Assembly (NCBI GenBank): GCA_045639325.1
Contig: JAZUCU010000032.1
Coordinates: forward strand, 1-15,327
Reading direction: 5' to 3'
From: RGIG8244 sp045639325
Lineage (GTDB): Bacteria > Verrucomicrobiota > Lentisphaeria > Victivallales > UBA1829
Length of the DNA stretch: 15,327 nt
In this document: piece by piece, positions 1 to 7,422 of the stretch
Layout: every line of letters starts with the position of its first letter
Numbering within the stretch: the first letter of the stretch is position 1
Notes under the pieces: generated by a model
Told to the model about the DNA's origin: nothing
Databases searched by the model: none
Seen by the model: the letters and a program-made list of their open reading frames with translations, nothing else
Made by a program: the position numbers and the translations under genes

Positions 1-110
1 CCTGCCCCGCCGCGTCCGCGCAGTGGCCCGCCGAAACATGGCATCGGAGCTCCCCGCCCCCATCACCACGCCCCGGCAAGACCTCAGCACCGTCCGGGAA
101 AAAGACGCTG
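1..110. other. GC-rich left edge, possible tail of a truncated gene
   Basis: The first ~105 bases are strikingly rich in G and C, roughly three quarters or more in the first 60, against about half elsewhere in the window. On the + strand, frame 1 is open from the edge to a TGA at 109-111 and would encode a Pro/Arg/His-rich basic tail. At least one + frame and two - frames are also open over most of it, so the coding frame cannot be settled from this fragment. It could be the C-terminal tail of an upstream gene or a locally GC-rich non-coding stretch. Confidence 0.25.
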
Positions 111-179
111 ATTATCAGTTATTACAAACGGGAACTTTTATATTGCTGACATTTTTTTTTATGAAATGAAAAAGTAATT

Positions 180-971
180 ATGGCAGTAACAGAAGTACAT
201 GAAGAATCTTATTTTTCCCGTCTGGGAGGAGCGATCAAAGGCGTTTTGGCAGGATTGTTTCTTTTTCTTGCCGCGTTTCCCCTGCTTTTCTGGAATGAAG
301 GGCGGGCAGTAAAACGCGCAAAAGCACTCGAAGCGGGTGAAAAATCCGTGATCACAGTCAAATCGGATAAAATCAACCCGGCGAATGATGGCAAACTCAT
401 TCATACCTCCGGGGAACTGGCGACAGAAGATATTCTGACCGATGCTCAATTCAATATCAGTCAGAAGGCAATTATGCTCCGCCGTAAAGTCGAAATGTAT
501 CAGTGGAAGGAACATTCTTCCTCCAAGAAAGAAAAACAATTGGGCGGAAGTGTTAAAACAACAACCACATATACATATGAAAAAGATTGGTTCGACAAGC
601 CCATTTCATCTTCCGAATTCAAAGAAGCGGGCCATGACAATCCCGGTACATTTCCGTACAAAAATCAGATCTGGTATGCTCAAAAGGTAAAAATGAATGC
701 CTTTACTCTTTCTGAAGAAATCATCCAGATGATTGGTAAATCAATGGAATTCCAGCTGCCGGAAGATTACAAACCTGTGGGCACTTCCATCGTAACTGGT
801 AACACAATTTATATCCCCACTGGTGGAGCAGGACGCAACCCTGCAAGTTCACCGGTAATCGGTGACGTGCGGATTACCTACACGGTCATCTATCCGCATA
901 CGGTCAGTGAGTGCAGATACGTTCGTTGCTCATGCAATCAAAGGCGATACGATTCTGCTGCTCATGGATAA
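180..971 (+). CDS. TMEM43-family membrane protein, N-terminal part (frame broken)
   Basis: This is the first part of a bacterial TMEM43 (DUF1625) homologue, a membrane protein of unclear bacterial function. A hydrophobic segment at residues ~18-38 is followed by LLFWNEGRAVK, which is typical of the family. A long soluble middle region ends in GDVRITYTV (about residues 228-236). Homology stops at Ser243. The last 20 residues are out of frame and end at TAA 969-971. The family sequence resumes one frame over and continues to 1338. Removing one copy of the tandem AGTG at 906-913 would restore a 384-residue protein, close to the family's usual length. The start at 180 has no clear Shine-Dalgarno sequence, but the family-like N-terminus supports it. 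It is probably a recent pseudogene or a sequencing error. Family assignment is fairly sure; the true frame is not. Confidence 0.75.
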   Translation: MAVTEVHEESYFSRLGGAIKGVLAGLFLFLAAFPLLFWNEGRAVKRAKALEAGEKSVITVKSDKINPANDGKLIHTSGELATEDILTDAQFNISQKAIMLRRKVEMYQWKEHSSSKKEKQLGGSVKTTTTYTYEKDWFDKPISSSEFKEAGHDNPGTFPYKNQIWYAQKVKMNAFTLSEEIIQMIGKSMEFQLPEDYKPVGTSIVTGNTIYIPTGGAGRNPASSPVIGDVRITYTVIYPHTVSECRYVRCSCNQRRYDSAAHG

Positions 972-1338
972 AAAAGCAAGTGCAGAAGAAATGTTTCAGG
1001 ATGCACAGGATGCAAACAGTTTTATGACCTGGCTTCTCCGCGCAGTCGGTTTTATTATGATGTTTGCCGGACTTTCCATGATCCTCAAACCCTTGTCTGT
1101 CCTTGCTGACCTCATCCCGTTTATCGGTGATATAATTGAGGTGGGAACCGGAATTATCGCATTCCTCGTCGCCCTCCCCCTGACACTGATCACAATTGCA
1201 ATTGCCTGGCTCTTCTACCGTCCGTTGATTGCGATTCCTCTGTTAATCATTGCAGGAGGTGCAATCTACTGGCTGATCAAAAAGAAAAAAGCTGCTGCTA
1301 AAAAGAAAGCAGAAGCGGAAGCGGAAGCTGCTGCCTGA
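964..1338 (+). CDS. TMEM43-family membrane protein, C-terminal part (frame broken)
   Basis: This is the C-terminal half of the same TMEM43-like gene, in the +1 frame relative to 180-971. The open frame extends back to a GTG at 862, and family-like sequence begins near 907. The first ATG in frame is at 964 and overlaps the upstream stop by eight bases (ATGGATAA), so reinitiation could in principle make this piece. From that ATG the product is 124 residues. It has the family's ASAEEMF and TWLLR motifs (residues ~5-26), three hydrophobic segments at about 22-43, 60-83 and 87-105, the AWLFYRP motif at 81-87, and a Lys/Ala/Glu-rich tail. More likely this is the second half of one interrupted gene than a separate gene. 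The strong hairpin terminator lies 19 bases after the stop. Confidence 0.65.
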   Translation: MDKKASAEEMFQDAQDANSFMTWLLRAVGFIMMFAGLSMILKPLSVLADLIPFIGDIIEVGTGIIAFLVALPLTLITIAIAWLFYRPLIAIPLLIIAGGAIYWLIKKKKAAAKKKAEAEAEAAA

Positions 1339-1357
1339 TAAAAGCTGAAAAAAATTA

Positions 1358-1396
1358 AACTGCCGCAGAATGTTATTATTCTGCGGCAGTTTTTTT
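1358..1396. terminator. Intrinsic terminator, probably bidirectional
   Basis: A perfect 14-bp inverted repeat (AACTGCCGCAGAAT at 1358-1371, its complement at 1378-1391) closes a six-base loop. It is followed by a run of T to 1396. On the other strand the same hairpin runs into TTAATTTTTTT. It sits between the + strand TMEM43-like gene (stop 1338) and the - strand hydrolase gene (stop 1413), so it can end both transcripts. Confidence 0.93.
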
Positions 1397-1412
1397 ATGC
1401 ACAAGAAAAAGA

Positions 1413-3434
1413 TTATTTTACAGATTTAATCCGGATAAATTTCCAGGTGGAATCAAGGGTAATGGAGAAGACCTGATACTTGCCGCGTCTCACCGGACGC
1501 AAAACCCGGGAGCCGACTTTGGCTTCCAGTTTATCATCGTTGGAGAGCACACGCAATTCCACTTGATAAGCAGGCTGGGGAGAAGAAATATGCTCGGTAA
1601 TATAATTGCATTTGAGCGAATTTTCTCTGCCGCCATGATTGATCAACACACAAACTTTTTCATCTGCGACATCATCATACGCAACCAATTCCACATTGCC
1701 GGACTCGCTTTTCAAACATACTTCCGGCTTCTGTATCACAGATTGCAGTAAATGTCTTGTCCATTCCATCTGGGCAGGCAGAGCCGTATCATAATAATCT
1801 TCCATCACACCGCAATTAAGGAACCAGCTACACCCTTTGCCATAACGGAATGAGGTCAGAAGCGGAATCTCCATGGGTGTCTCTCCGGCAGCATTGTAAT
1901 AAGGATACGGTGATTCGCTCACTTTTTCCGCATATTGCTGGGGATAACCGAAAAGTTGAGACTTTGTATTATCAGCCAACTCAAGCTTCTGCACGATACC
2001 GCGGACAAGTGTCCGTGCGCCAGTGACGCGTCCGGGCAGAAACACACAGGTATGAATGGAATCTTTAGCAGAAATGACACCGCAATATTCGGGGAGTGAT
2101 CCATCATCGCGGACGGGGATTTTACCGCAGAAAAGAACTTTGCCGCCGTTGCGGACATATTCTTCAAGCAATGCATCGGTTTCCGCTCTCAGGAAATCCA
2201 CGCCGGAAACAATAACGACTTTTCCCGGTTTCAGATTTCTTTTCAACGCAAATTCCGGAACAACCTGGAAAGAACAGCCGCTATCCATCAGCATCCGTAA
2301 TGTTCCGATCAGCGGATCATAAGTTTTCTTCATATCCCGGAACGGACTGGCATATTTCTCTCTGTTCTTTCCGCAGCAACGGGATTCGGACAGAAGATAA
2401 ATATAGTCGTAATTACGGGAGAGATGCTCAGGCAACGCCTTGCTGAATTGCTTCCAGACATCAGTAATGATCTTCATGGCATGTTCGGAACCGGGAGCAA
2501 GTCTGCCATCCGGATGCATCCGGTCACCCACACAATAACGCTGTCTGTGAGCAAAAATTGCGGCACATTTGTATTTAAGGGTACGATCTTCCAAATCACA
2601 CCGGTCCCCCCAGCCACGGGCAAAGCGTTCAATAAAGACGTCGCCGCCATGTTCAAGGGCATTCAGGTAATTGGCATAAAGGGTTACCCACGGGTAAAAT
2701 GCCGGGGGATCGCAGGAAACGATACCCGTTTCCACACCGGGGAACGGATAAGGCACGCCGGGGCCGCCCACATGATTGAAGATGATTTCCGCATCCGGAT
2801 ATTTATCCATAATGGTATTACGCACATAATTCATTACGTTTTCCGCACGCTGATACTGCCAGGGGCCGTAAATGTTCCACGCAGGATCTTCCGGATTTTC
2901 CGGAAGCGGCAGCGGCATATTGTTATCCTTTTCAAATGCGGCGCGGCACTTGGGACAGCAGCAATAATGGAATGCGGACATGGTATCCAGAAACAAGCCG
3001 TCGATTTTGTATTTCTCGAACATTTCCAACATGATGGGTATGGCATAATCGTGAAGATATTCGTCAAAAATACAAATATCGGCATAATGGTCGACAGTGG
3101 TAGTGACGACACCCGGGGCATGCTGTTGAAGCCATTCGGGTTTACGTCTTCCCATTTCGCCATCCATACCGAAATTGAAATATGCAATAGCACGCATGTT
3201 GCGCCGATGAAGCGCAGCAGTCATTTCCCCGGTCAAGTCGATTTTGATATGGGGATGCTGTACGCCATATTTTGTGGGGTGCATACACAAACCGGAATGA
3301 TCTTTCCCGAAAATGATTGCATCTTTCATGCCGGCATCGGCGGCAGCCTGAACGGCACCTTCGATATCCGGATCATCACCGACATGAAAGATGGGACGGC
3401 TCTGCATCCCGAAACTCCACATAACAGGTTTCAT
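1413..3434 (-). CDS. Putative glycoside hydrolase, GHL6/GH151-like with beta-galactosidase trimerisation-type domain
   Basis: A 673-residue protein with the layout of GHL6-type hydrolases and GH151 alpha-L-fucosidases. Residues ~1-330 look like a TIM-barrel catalytic region and ~340-540 like the glutaminase-like 'trimerisation' domain of GH42 enzymes. A beta-sandwich-like end follows at ~590-673. Visible marks are DGLFLD (145-150), whose Asp150 is a candidate nucleophile, the CCCPKCRAAF cluster (158-167), and FIERFARGWGD (267-277) with Glu269 as a possible acid/base. In the middle domain, VVIVSGVDFL and GGKVLFCG fit a Rossmann-like fold. No signal peptide is seen, so it is probably cytoplasmic and acts on imported oligosaccharides. 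A GAGGT Shine-Dalgarno lies just upstream of the ATG. It is last in a four-gene operon, 17 bases after the DUF4432 gene. Substrate is an inference: fucosides are possible, but another glycoside is not excluded. Confidence 0.75.
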   Translation of the reverse strand: MKPVMWSFGMQSRPIFHVGDDPDIEGAVQAAADAGMKDAIIFGKDHSGLCMHPTKYGVQHPHIKIDLTGEMTAALHRRNMRAIAYFNFGMDGEMGRRKPEWLQQHAPGVVTTTVDHYADICIFDEYLHDYAIPIMLEMFEKYKIDGLFLDTMSAFHYCCCPKCRAAFEKDNNMPLPLPENPEDPAWNIYGPWQYQRAENVMNYVRNTIMDKYPDAEIIFNHVGGPGVPYPFPGVETGIVSCDPPAFYPWVTLYANYLNALEHGGDVFIERFARGWGDRCDLEDRTLKYKCAAIFAHRQRYCVGDRMHPDGRLAPGSEHAMKIITDVWKQFSKALPEHLSRNYDYIYLLSESRCCGKNREKYASPFRDMKKTYDPLIGTLRMLMDSGCSFQVVPEFALKRNLKPGKVVIVSGVDFLRAETDALLEEYVRNGGKVLFCGKIPVRDDGSLPEYCGVISAKDSIHTCVFLPGRVTGARTLVRGIVQKLELADNTKSQLFGYPQQYAEKVSESPYPYYNAAGETPMEIPLLTSFRYGKGCSWFLNCGVMEDYYDTALPAQMEWTRHLLQSVIQKPEVCLKSESGNVELVAYDDVADEKVCVLINHGGRENSLKCNYITEHISSPQPAYQVELRVLSNDDKLEAKVGSRVLRPVRRGKYQVFSITLDSTWKFIRIKSVK

Positions 3435-3451
3435 AACATTCTACCTCAGAA

Positions 3452-4420
3452 TTATATGGCACTGAATTTGATTTTCATGCGATATGTGATGGATTCACCG
3501 GGCTGAAGGAGCTTGCCCAGACCATTTGCTTTATCCGCTTCGCATCCGGCAAGCGAGCTGTTCGTGGGTTCCATACCCAGCAGATAAGCATTCTTGGAAG
3601 GCTTCTTCCATTCCATCAGCCGGGGCAATGTGGAGGTATCATAAGAGAAGGTCAAAGCGATACCAAGTTCCGGATTCTGCACAGCAATTTCCGCCCAGCC
3701 ATCGGCACCGGCAGGGAGCTCATGACAATAGCAATATTCCGCAAAGTTTGCCAACGGCGCGGGGTATTTATCCCAGTTTGCAACATCTGCTTTTGCCGCA
3801 TCATCACGACCGATGACGTTATGTTCAGCAGCAACGAATTTAATACATTCAGAAATAAAGGGATATCCCAGATTGCAATGATAGAGAATTTCTGTAAATT
3901 CCGGATTTTCGCCCCGGTTGGTCACGGTGTCCGTGATGCTGATTTCATTGCATCCGTAAGCGGTTTCGATTTCACGGGCAAGAACCAGATTGCAATCAAA
4001 CAGGGCGCCTTCGTAAAGTACGCCGGAAATTTTGATATTGCCGCCCTGATTCTGAATGGAAAGCTGTTCCGCGGCTTCCCGGGAAATTTCGCCGTGAAGA
4101 GGCTGAGTGCCGCTGGGTGTACCCACGTTACGTAAACCGCAAGTGGTCATCAGTCCGCCAGTCCAATCTTTCAGGAAGAAATTACCTGCCAGATTCCGGT
4201 GATTTGCGGTACGGTAAGCAATGGGAATGCCGTTAAAATGACATTCCACCAAGTTCATTCCGCGGTCGGGCGTGACTGTGAAAGACAACCCGGATCCGTT
4301 ATTGACATCGACAATACGCTGTCCTCTGGCGGAACCTTCTTCGAGACTTGCCAGTCGGGCGTAACAGATTTGGGATTCGGTTGCGATATATTTTCTGAGT
4401 TCTTCAAACTTCTGGTTCAT
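3452..4420 (-). CDS. DUF4432-family aldose 1-epimerase-like protein
   Basis: A 322-residue protein of the galactose-mutarotase fold, in the DUF4432 branch often annotated as aldose 1-epimerase family. Conserved-looking motifs are PDRGMNL (51-57), GGLMTTCGLRNVG (88-100), LHGE (108-111) with His109, YHCNLGYP (180-187) with His181, and GMEPTNSS (282-289) with Glu284. The two histidines and the glutamate sit where mutarotases keep their catalytic residues. No signal peptide is present, so it is cytoplasmic. It probably interconverts anomers of a sugar or sugar acid, perhaps the product of the hydrolase encoded 17 bases downstream. A strong AAAGGAG lies eight bases before the ATG at 4420. The fold is fairly certain; the substrate is unknown. 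Confidence 0.85.
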   Translation of the reverse strand: MNQKFEELRKYIATESQICYARLASLEEGSARGQRIVDVNNGSGLSFTVTPDRGMNLVECHFNGIPIAYRTANHRNLAGNFFLKDWTGGLMTTCGLRNVGTPSGTQPLHGEISREAAEQLSIQNQGGNIKISGVLYEGALFDCNLVLAREIETAYGCNEISITDTVTNRGENPEFTEILYHCNLGYPFISECIKFVAAEHNVIGRDDAAKADVANWDKYPAPLANFAEYCYCHELPAGADGWAEIAVQNPELGIALTFSYDTSTLPRLMEWKKPSKNAYLLGMEPTNSSLAGCEADKANGLGKLLQPGESITYRMKIKFSAI

Positions 4421-4445
4421 GTTTAAATATCTCCTTTGTATTAGA

Positions 4446-4691
4446 TCATTTACCTGATGCCTTATGCATCATATCCATGAATTCATCCCGGGAAAGCTCG
4501 CTGATATGTTTGCCTTTGCGGGAAAGTTCTTCATTAAATTTGATCGCCGTTTCTGTCATGCGGTCATGTGTTTCTTCCGAACCGCCTGCGAGGACGAAAT
4601 TTTCGCCTTTGGTGATCCGTTTTTCGCCATCGGTATTATCCAAGCCGACACCGACGAGCATGCCGCGATCGTTCTTCATATTACTTTTCAT
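4446..4691 (-). CDS. Small conserved hypothetical protein (81 aa)
   Basis: A short hydrophilic protein with no membrane segment or signal peptide and no function I can name. Its first ten residues are basic. The middle (GLDNTDGEKRITKGENF, ~16-32) is followed by GGSEETHDRM (36-45) and a charged, probably helical C-terminus rich in Lys, Glu and Met. The start overlaps the stop of the upstream membrane-protein gene as ATGA (4688-4691), and GGAG lies about seven bases before the ATG. Both points make it a translationally coupled, real gene. It ends 25 bases before the DUF4432 gene. Coupling suggests it works with, or in fixed ratio to, the membrane protein. Confidence 0.8.
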   Translation of the reverse strand: MKSNMKNDRGMLVGVGLDNTDGEKRITKGENFVLAGGSEETHDRMTETAIKFNEELSRKGKHISELSRDEFMDMMHKASGK

Positions 4692-5944
4692 AACAACTCT
4701 CCATTATCGATATAAATTTCACGGGAGAAAGATTCCATTTTCAACAGCGTCCCGCGAAACGCCAGTTGTTGATTCCGCTTCTGCTTCAAGTCACTTGAAG
4801 CGCCTTCGGGGAATGCCACATGTGCTTTGACTTTCTGTTTCATTGAGCCATTGGCTGCAACTTCACACAGTAAAAAGGAAGCTTTGACGCCTTTTTTATT
4901 GCCGAACGCAAAGTCAAACGTAAAGTCATAAGTGGACAACAACGTTCCCTGCCATTCCACCTGCTGCCCGATAACGGAAGCAAAAAGATCTTTTTCCGTT
5001 TTTCCTGTAACATTTTTCCGGAACAAGGTATCGCAGAACGCCTGTTGTTCCATTGACAATTCAACAACTTCCGCCGTTTTCGCCGGCGCCGCAGGGGTAA
5101 CCGGTTTCATAGTCGGTGCAGCAGAAAATACCGGTTTCGGTTTGCTGACTTCCGGCATGGGAGCGACGGTAACCGGTTTCGGGGCGGCAACGGTCGGCAT
5201 GGGGACAGATGGTGTCGTTTTGGGGATGACGACTTCTTGCGGTTTCACATCTTCTTCGACAACAATTTCCGGAATCGGTTCGGATTCTTCGGCAAGGACT
5301 ACAGCGTTATCAAAAGCATCATCAACAAGCAGTTCCGCATCCTGCAGAATGACTTTAACCATAGGAACATCGGGGTAATTCTCATCATTTTCAAAAACGG
5401 CAGAAATACCGGTATCGCTGATCTGGAAAGATAAGAGGTAATGGGTCATGCCATTGATTACATTCACCCGATCCTTTTTACTGAGATATTTGCGGAACCA
5501 TTGTTCATCGGCAGCAGAACCGCCCAGATGTTTTGAGTACAAGCCTGTGTTGCGAACGGGCGGGTTGTTATTCTGAAAGAATTTTGCAATCAATTCATTG
5601 CGCTCGTGAATAATCAACAGATCCCGATCCAATGGCTGTGAAAACTGGATGCGGCAGGAAACATTCCGGGCATTGGGCTGAGCCAGAAAAAGTTGATATT
5701 GCAAGCCATTATACTCGCCTTCGATTCTAGGCGCACGTCCTTTTTCCGGACGCAGATAACGTGCCTGCAATGCACCGGCGGCAGTCATCCATTTTTCATT
5801 GGAAGCACTGCGGACCGCCTGTTGCAGAATATCGCCAAGGGATTCGCCGCCGGATTTTGACGGGGGAGAAGGTTGAGCATGTTTTGTTACACTGCGGATA
5901 ATCAAAGCAATAATGACAAAAATGATAATTGGAAGCAAACCCAT
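4688..5944 (-). CDS. Single-pass membrane protein with Pro-rich linker, function unknown
   Basis: I do not recognise a family. A GTG at 5953 is in frame, but the ATG at 5944 is preferred because AAAGGTGG lies five bases before it; this gives 418 residues. Residues ~2-17 are a very hydrophobic anchor followed by positive residues (RSVTKH). A soluble region runs over ~34-210, and an Ala/Pro/Val-rich low-complexity linker spans ~222-292 with repeated PMP and PKPV units. A compact C-terminal domain (~315-418) contains QQVEWQGTLLSTYDF and LAFRGTLLKME, whose alternating pattern resembles a small beta-barrel (OB-like); that is only a guess. The positive charges after the anchor favour a cytoplasmic body. 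It is the first gene of the minus operon, with its own promoter at 5979-6007, and overlaps the 81-residue gene by four bases. Confidence 0.82.
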   Translation of the reverse strand: MGLLPIIIFVIIALIIRSVTKHAQPSPPSKSGGESLGDILQQAVRSASNEKWMTAAGALQARYLRPEKGRAPRIEGEYNGLQYQLFLAQPNARNVSCRIQFSQPLDRDLLIIHERNELIAKFFQNNNPPVRNTGLYSKHLGGSAADEQWFRKYLSKKDRVNVINGMTHYLLSFQISDTGISAVFENDENYPDVPMVKVILQDAELLVDDAFDNAVVLAEESEPIPEIVVEEDVKPQEVVIPKTTPSVPMPTVAAPKPVTVAPMPEVSKPKPVFSAAPTMKPVTPAAPAKTAEVVELSMEQQAFCDTLFRKNVTGKTEKDLFASVIGQQVEWQGTLLSTYDFTFDFAFGNKKGVKASFLLCEVAANGSMKQKVKAHVAFPEGASSDLKQKRNQQLAFRGTLLKMESFSREIYIDNGELL

Positions 5945-5978
5945 AAAAACCACCTTTCTTATTGAAACATTCTGCCGT

Positions 5979-6007
5979 ACTATACATGCATGTCAAACAA
6001 TTTTCAA
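5979..6007 (-). promoter_or_regulatory. Sigma-70-type promoter for the minus-strand operon
   Basis: On the - strand, TTGAAA (6007-6002) and TATAGT (5984-5979) are separated by exactly 17 bases. Transcription would start near 5972, about 28 bases before the preferred ATG at 5944. The spacer holds a perfect palindrome, and the -35 box lies in one arm of a longer inverted repeat, so regulation here is plausible. Confidence 0.6.
5984..5993. promoter_or_regulatory. Perfect 10-bp palindrome in promoter spacer (candidate operator)
   Basis: ACATGCATGT is a perfect palindrome. It abuts the -10 box of the minus-strand promoter and fills part of its spacer. A protein bound here would block RNA polymerase. 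The palindrome is plain in the sequence; its role as an operator is inference, and a 10-bp palindrome can arise by chance. Confidence 0.3.
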
Positions 6008-6029
6008 ATCAGAAAGGGTGAAATTGTTT
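5995..6029. repeat. Imperfect inverted repeat in divergent promoter region
   Basis: AAACAATTTTCA (5995-6006) faces TGAAATTGTTT (6019-6029) across a 12-base spacer, with one base unmatched. The left arm covers the -35 box of the minus-strand promoter. The right arm runs into a T tract, so on the + strand it could form a weak AT-rich hairpin. It may be a regulator site or a weak terminator. Confidence 0.4.
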
Positions 6030-6064
6030 TTTTTCAAGAAAAATATGATTTTTTACTGGTAAAG

Positions 6065-6094
6065 TTGAAAAAATGCGCTATGTTACCTTATTAT
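6065..6094 (+). promoter_or_regulatory. Sigma-70-type promoter for the hisD-led operon
   Basis: TTGAAA (6065-6070) and TATTAT (6089-6094) are 18 bases apart. Transcription would begin near 6101, leaving a leader of about 17 bases before the hisD ATG at 6118. The leader is too short for a histidine attenuator, so any control is likely to be at the promoter. This position also rules against translation from the in-frame ATG at 6073. Confidence 0.6.
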
Positions 6095-6117
6095 TTAAAA
6101 TAACAGTGAGGAGTCTT

Positions 6118-7410
6118 ATGAAAACTGTATTATTAAACGACAAAAATTACAATGAATCTTTGCAGGCCCTTTGCAAACGCCCCGCCTGCCCCGCTCATAT
6201 AGAAGCCGCCGTTGCCGAAATCGTTCAACAGGTCAAAGAACGCGGCGATGAAGCCATTTGTGAATTTGTACAGCGTTTTGACGGTGTGGAAATGACTCCC
6301 GAACGTTATCTTGTAACGCCGGAAGAAATTGCAGAAGCCAAGAAGCAAGTCACTGCCAGCCAGAAACAGGCAATCAAACTGGCATTGAAAAATATCCGCA
6401 CATTCGCAAAGATGACGATTCCGAAATCCTGGAAAAAACAGGTTCGCCCGGGTGTCACTCTCGGCGAAATGTATCAGCCCATGCAGCGCGTGGCATGTTA
6501 TATCCCCGGCGGTACCGCTCCGCTGGTGTCTACCGCTGTCCATACAGTCGGTATTGCAAAAGCTGCCGGTGTGGAAGAAGTAGTCGCGATGACTCCGCCG
6601 ATGAAGAACGGCAAGATCAATCCCTGTACGCTTTATGCACTCGACCTTGCAGGCGCAACAGAAATCTATAAACTCGGTGGCGCATACGCCGTTGCAGCTT
6701 TGGCATACGGTACAGCAACCATCCGGAAAGCAGAAATGATTGCCGGTCCAGGTAATGCATACGTTGCCGCCGCAAAGAAAATGATCTACGGTCAGACCGC
6801 TGTCGATATGGTGGCAGGTCCTTCTGAAATCATGATTCTGGCTGACGGCAAAGGCAATATTTCTTTTACTGCGGCGGACGTACTTTCTCAGGCAGAACAC
6901 GGCAGCGGACTGGAACATGCGGTTCTGGTTTCCCCGGATAAAGATTTTCTTGCCGCGGTGGAAAAAGAAATTCTGCGTCAGGCGGAAACATTGACCCGTC
7001 AGGGCCCACTCCGCAAGGTTTTGGAAAACGGCGTCTTCCTGATTCAAGTCAAAGACATGGAAGCAGCGGCAGAATTTGCCGGTGATTACGCTCCGGAACA
7101 TCTTGAAATTCATTGCGAAAATCCCGAAGCCATTGCAAAACGCGTCCGTGCAGCAGGAGCCATGTTCCTCGGCGAATGGACACCGGAACCGGTCGGCGAC
7201 TTTACCGCAGGTCCCAGTCACGTACTGCCCACAGGCGGCACCGGCAAATATTTCCATGGTCTGACCAGTGCAGACTTTATGCGCCGCAGCAGCATTGTGA
7301 AATATACGGAAGCAGCGATTTTGAGAGAAGTCAGTGCAATGGAACGGATTGCCGATATGGAAGGCTTGGATGCGCACAAGAGAAGTGCATCTATCCGCCG
7401 CACAAAGTAA
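6118..7410 (+). CDS. hisD: Histidinol dehydrogenase
   Basis: HisD carries out the last two steps of histidine biosynthesis, oxidising L-histidinol to L-histidine with two NAD+ and a zinc ion, in the cytoplasm. The 430-residue product has the family length and is intact. It shows YIPGGTAPLVST (128-139), GPGNAYVAAAK (210-220) and VDMVAGPSEI (229-238). The zinc-ligand positions are Gln258 and His261 (SQAEHGSG), Asp361 (PVGDF) and His420 (LDAHK). The catalytic Glu327-His328 pair is in YAPEHLEI. An in-frame ATG at 6073 exists, but the start at 6118 is chosen because GAGGAG (6108-6113) precedes it, the predicted promoter overlaps the earlier ATG, and it matches the family N-terminus. It is the first gene of the long + operon, 12 bases before hisC. 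Confidence 0.97.
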   Translation: MKTVLLNDKNYNESLQALCKRPACPAHIEAAVAEIVQQVKERGDEAICEFVQRFDGVEMTPERYLVTPEEIAEAKKQVTASQKQAIKLALKNIRTFAKMTIPKSWKKQVRPGVTLGEMYQPMQRVACYIPGGTAPLVSTAVHTVGIAKAAGVEEVVAMTPPMKNGKINPCTLYALDLAGATEIYKLGGAYAVAALAYGTATIRKAEMIAGPGNAYVAAAKKMIYGQTAVDMVAGPSEIMILADGKGNISFTAADVLSQAEHGSGLEHAVLVSPDKDFLAAVEKEILRQAETLTRQGPLRKVLENGVFLIQVKDMEAAAEFAGDYAPEHLEIHCENPEAIAKRVRAAGAMFLGEWTPEPVGDFTAGPSHVLPTGGTGKYFHGLTSADFMRRSSIVKYTEAAILREVSAMERIADMEGLDAHKRSASIRRTK

Positions 7411-7422
7411 GGATTTTGAAAG

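Noticed and set aside
116..144. Possible promoter before the TMEM43-like gene (TATATT at 139-144)
   Set aside because: No acceptable -35 box is found at 16-18 bases upstream, and the region is AT-rich by itself.
2424..3506. Long + strand open frame of 360 residues
   Set aside because: It lies antisense to the hydrolase gene, has Cys/His/Ile-rich composition with no family features, and its upstream region lacks a ribosome site. It is a shadow.
5945..5953. GTG at 5953 as the start of the membrane-protein gene
   Set aside because: The Shine-Dalgarno AAAGGTGG overlaps this GTG and is well placed for the ATG at 5944.
6073..6117. In-frame ATG at 6073 as an earlier hisD start
   Set aside because: It overlaps the predicted promoter, has no ribosome site, and adds residues not expected in HisD. 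The ATG at 6118 has GAGGAG upstream.
6133..7377. Long - strand open frame of 414 residues
   Set aside because: It is antisense to hisD, whose motifs are complete; the Cys/Phe/His-rich product is typical of a reverse shadow.
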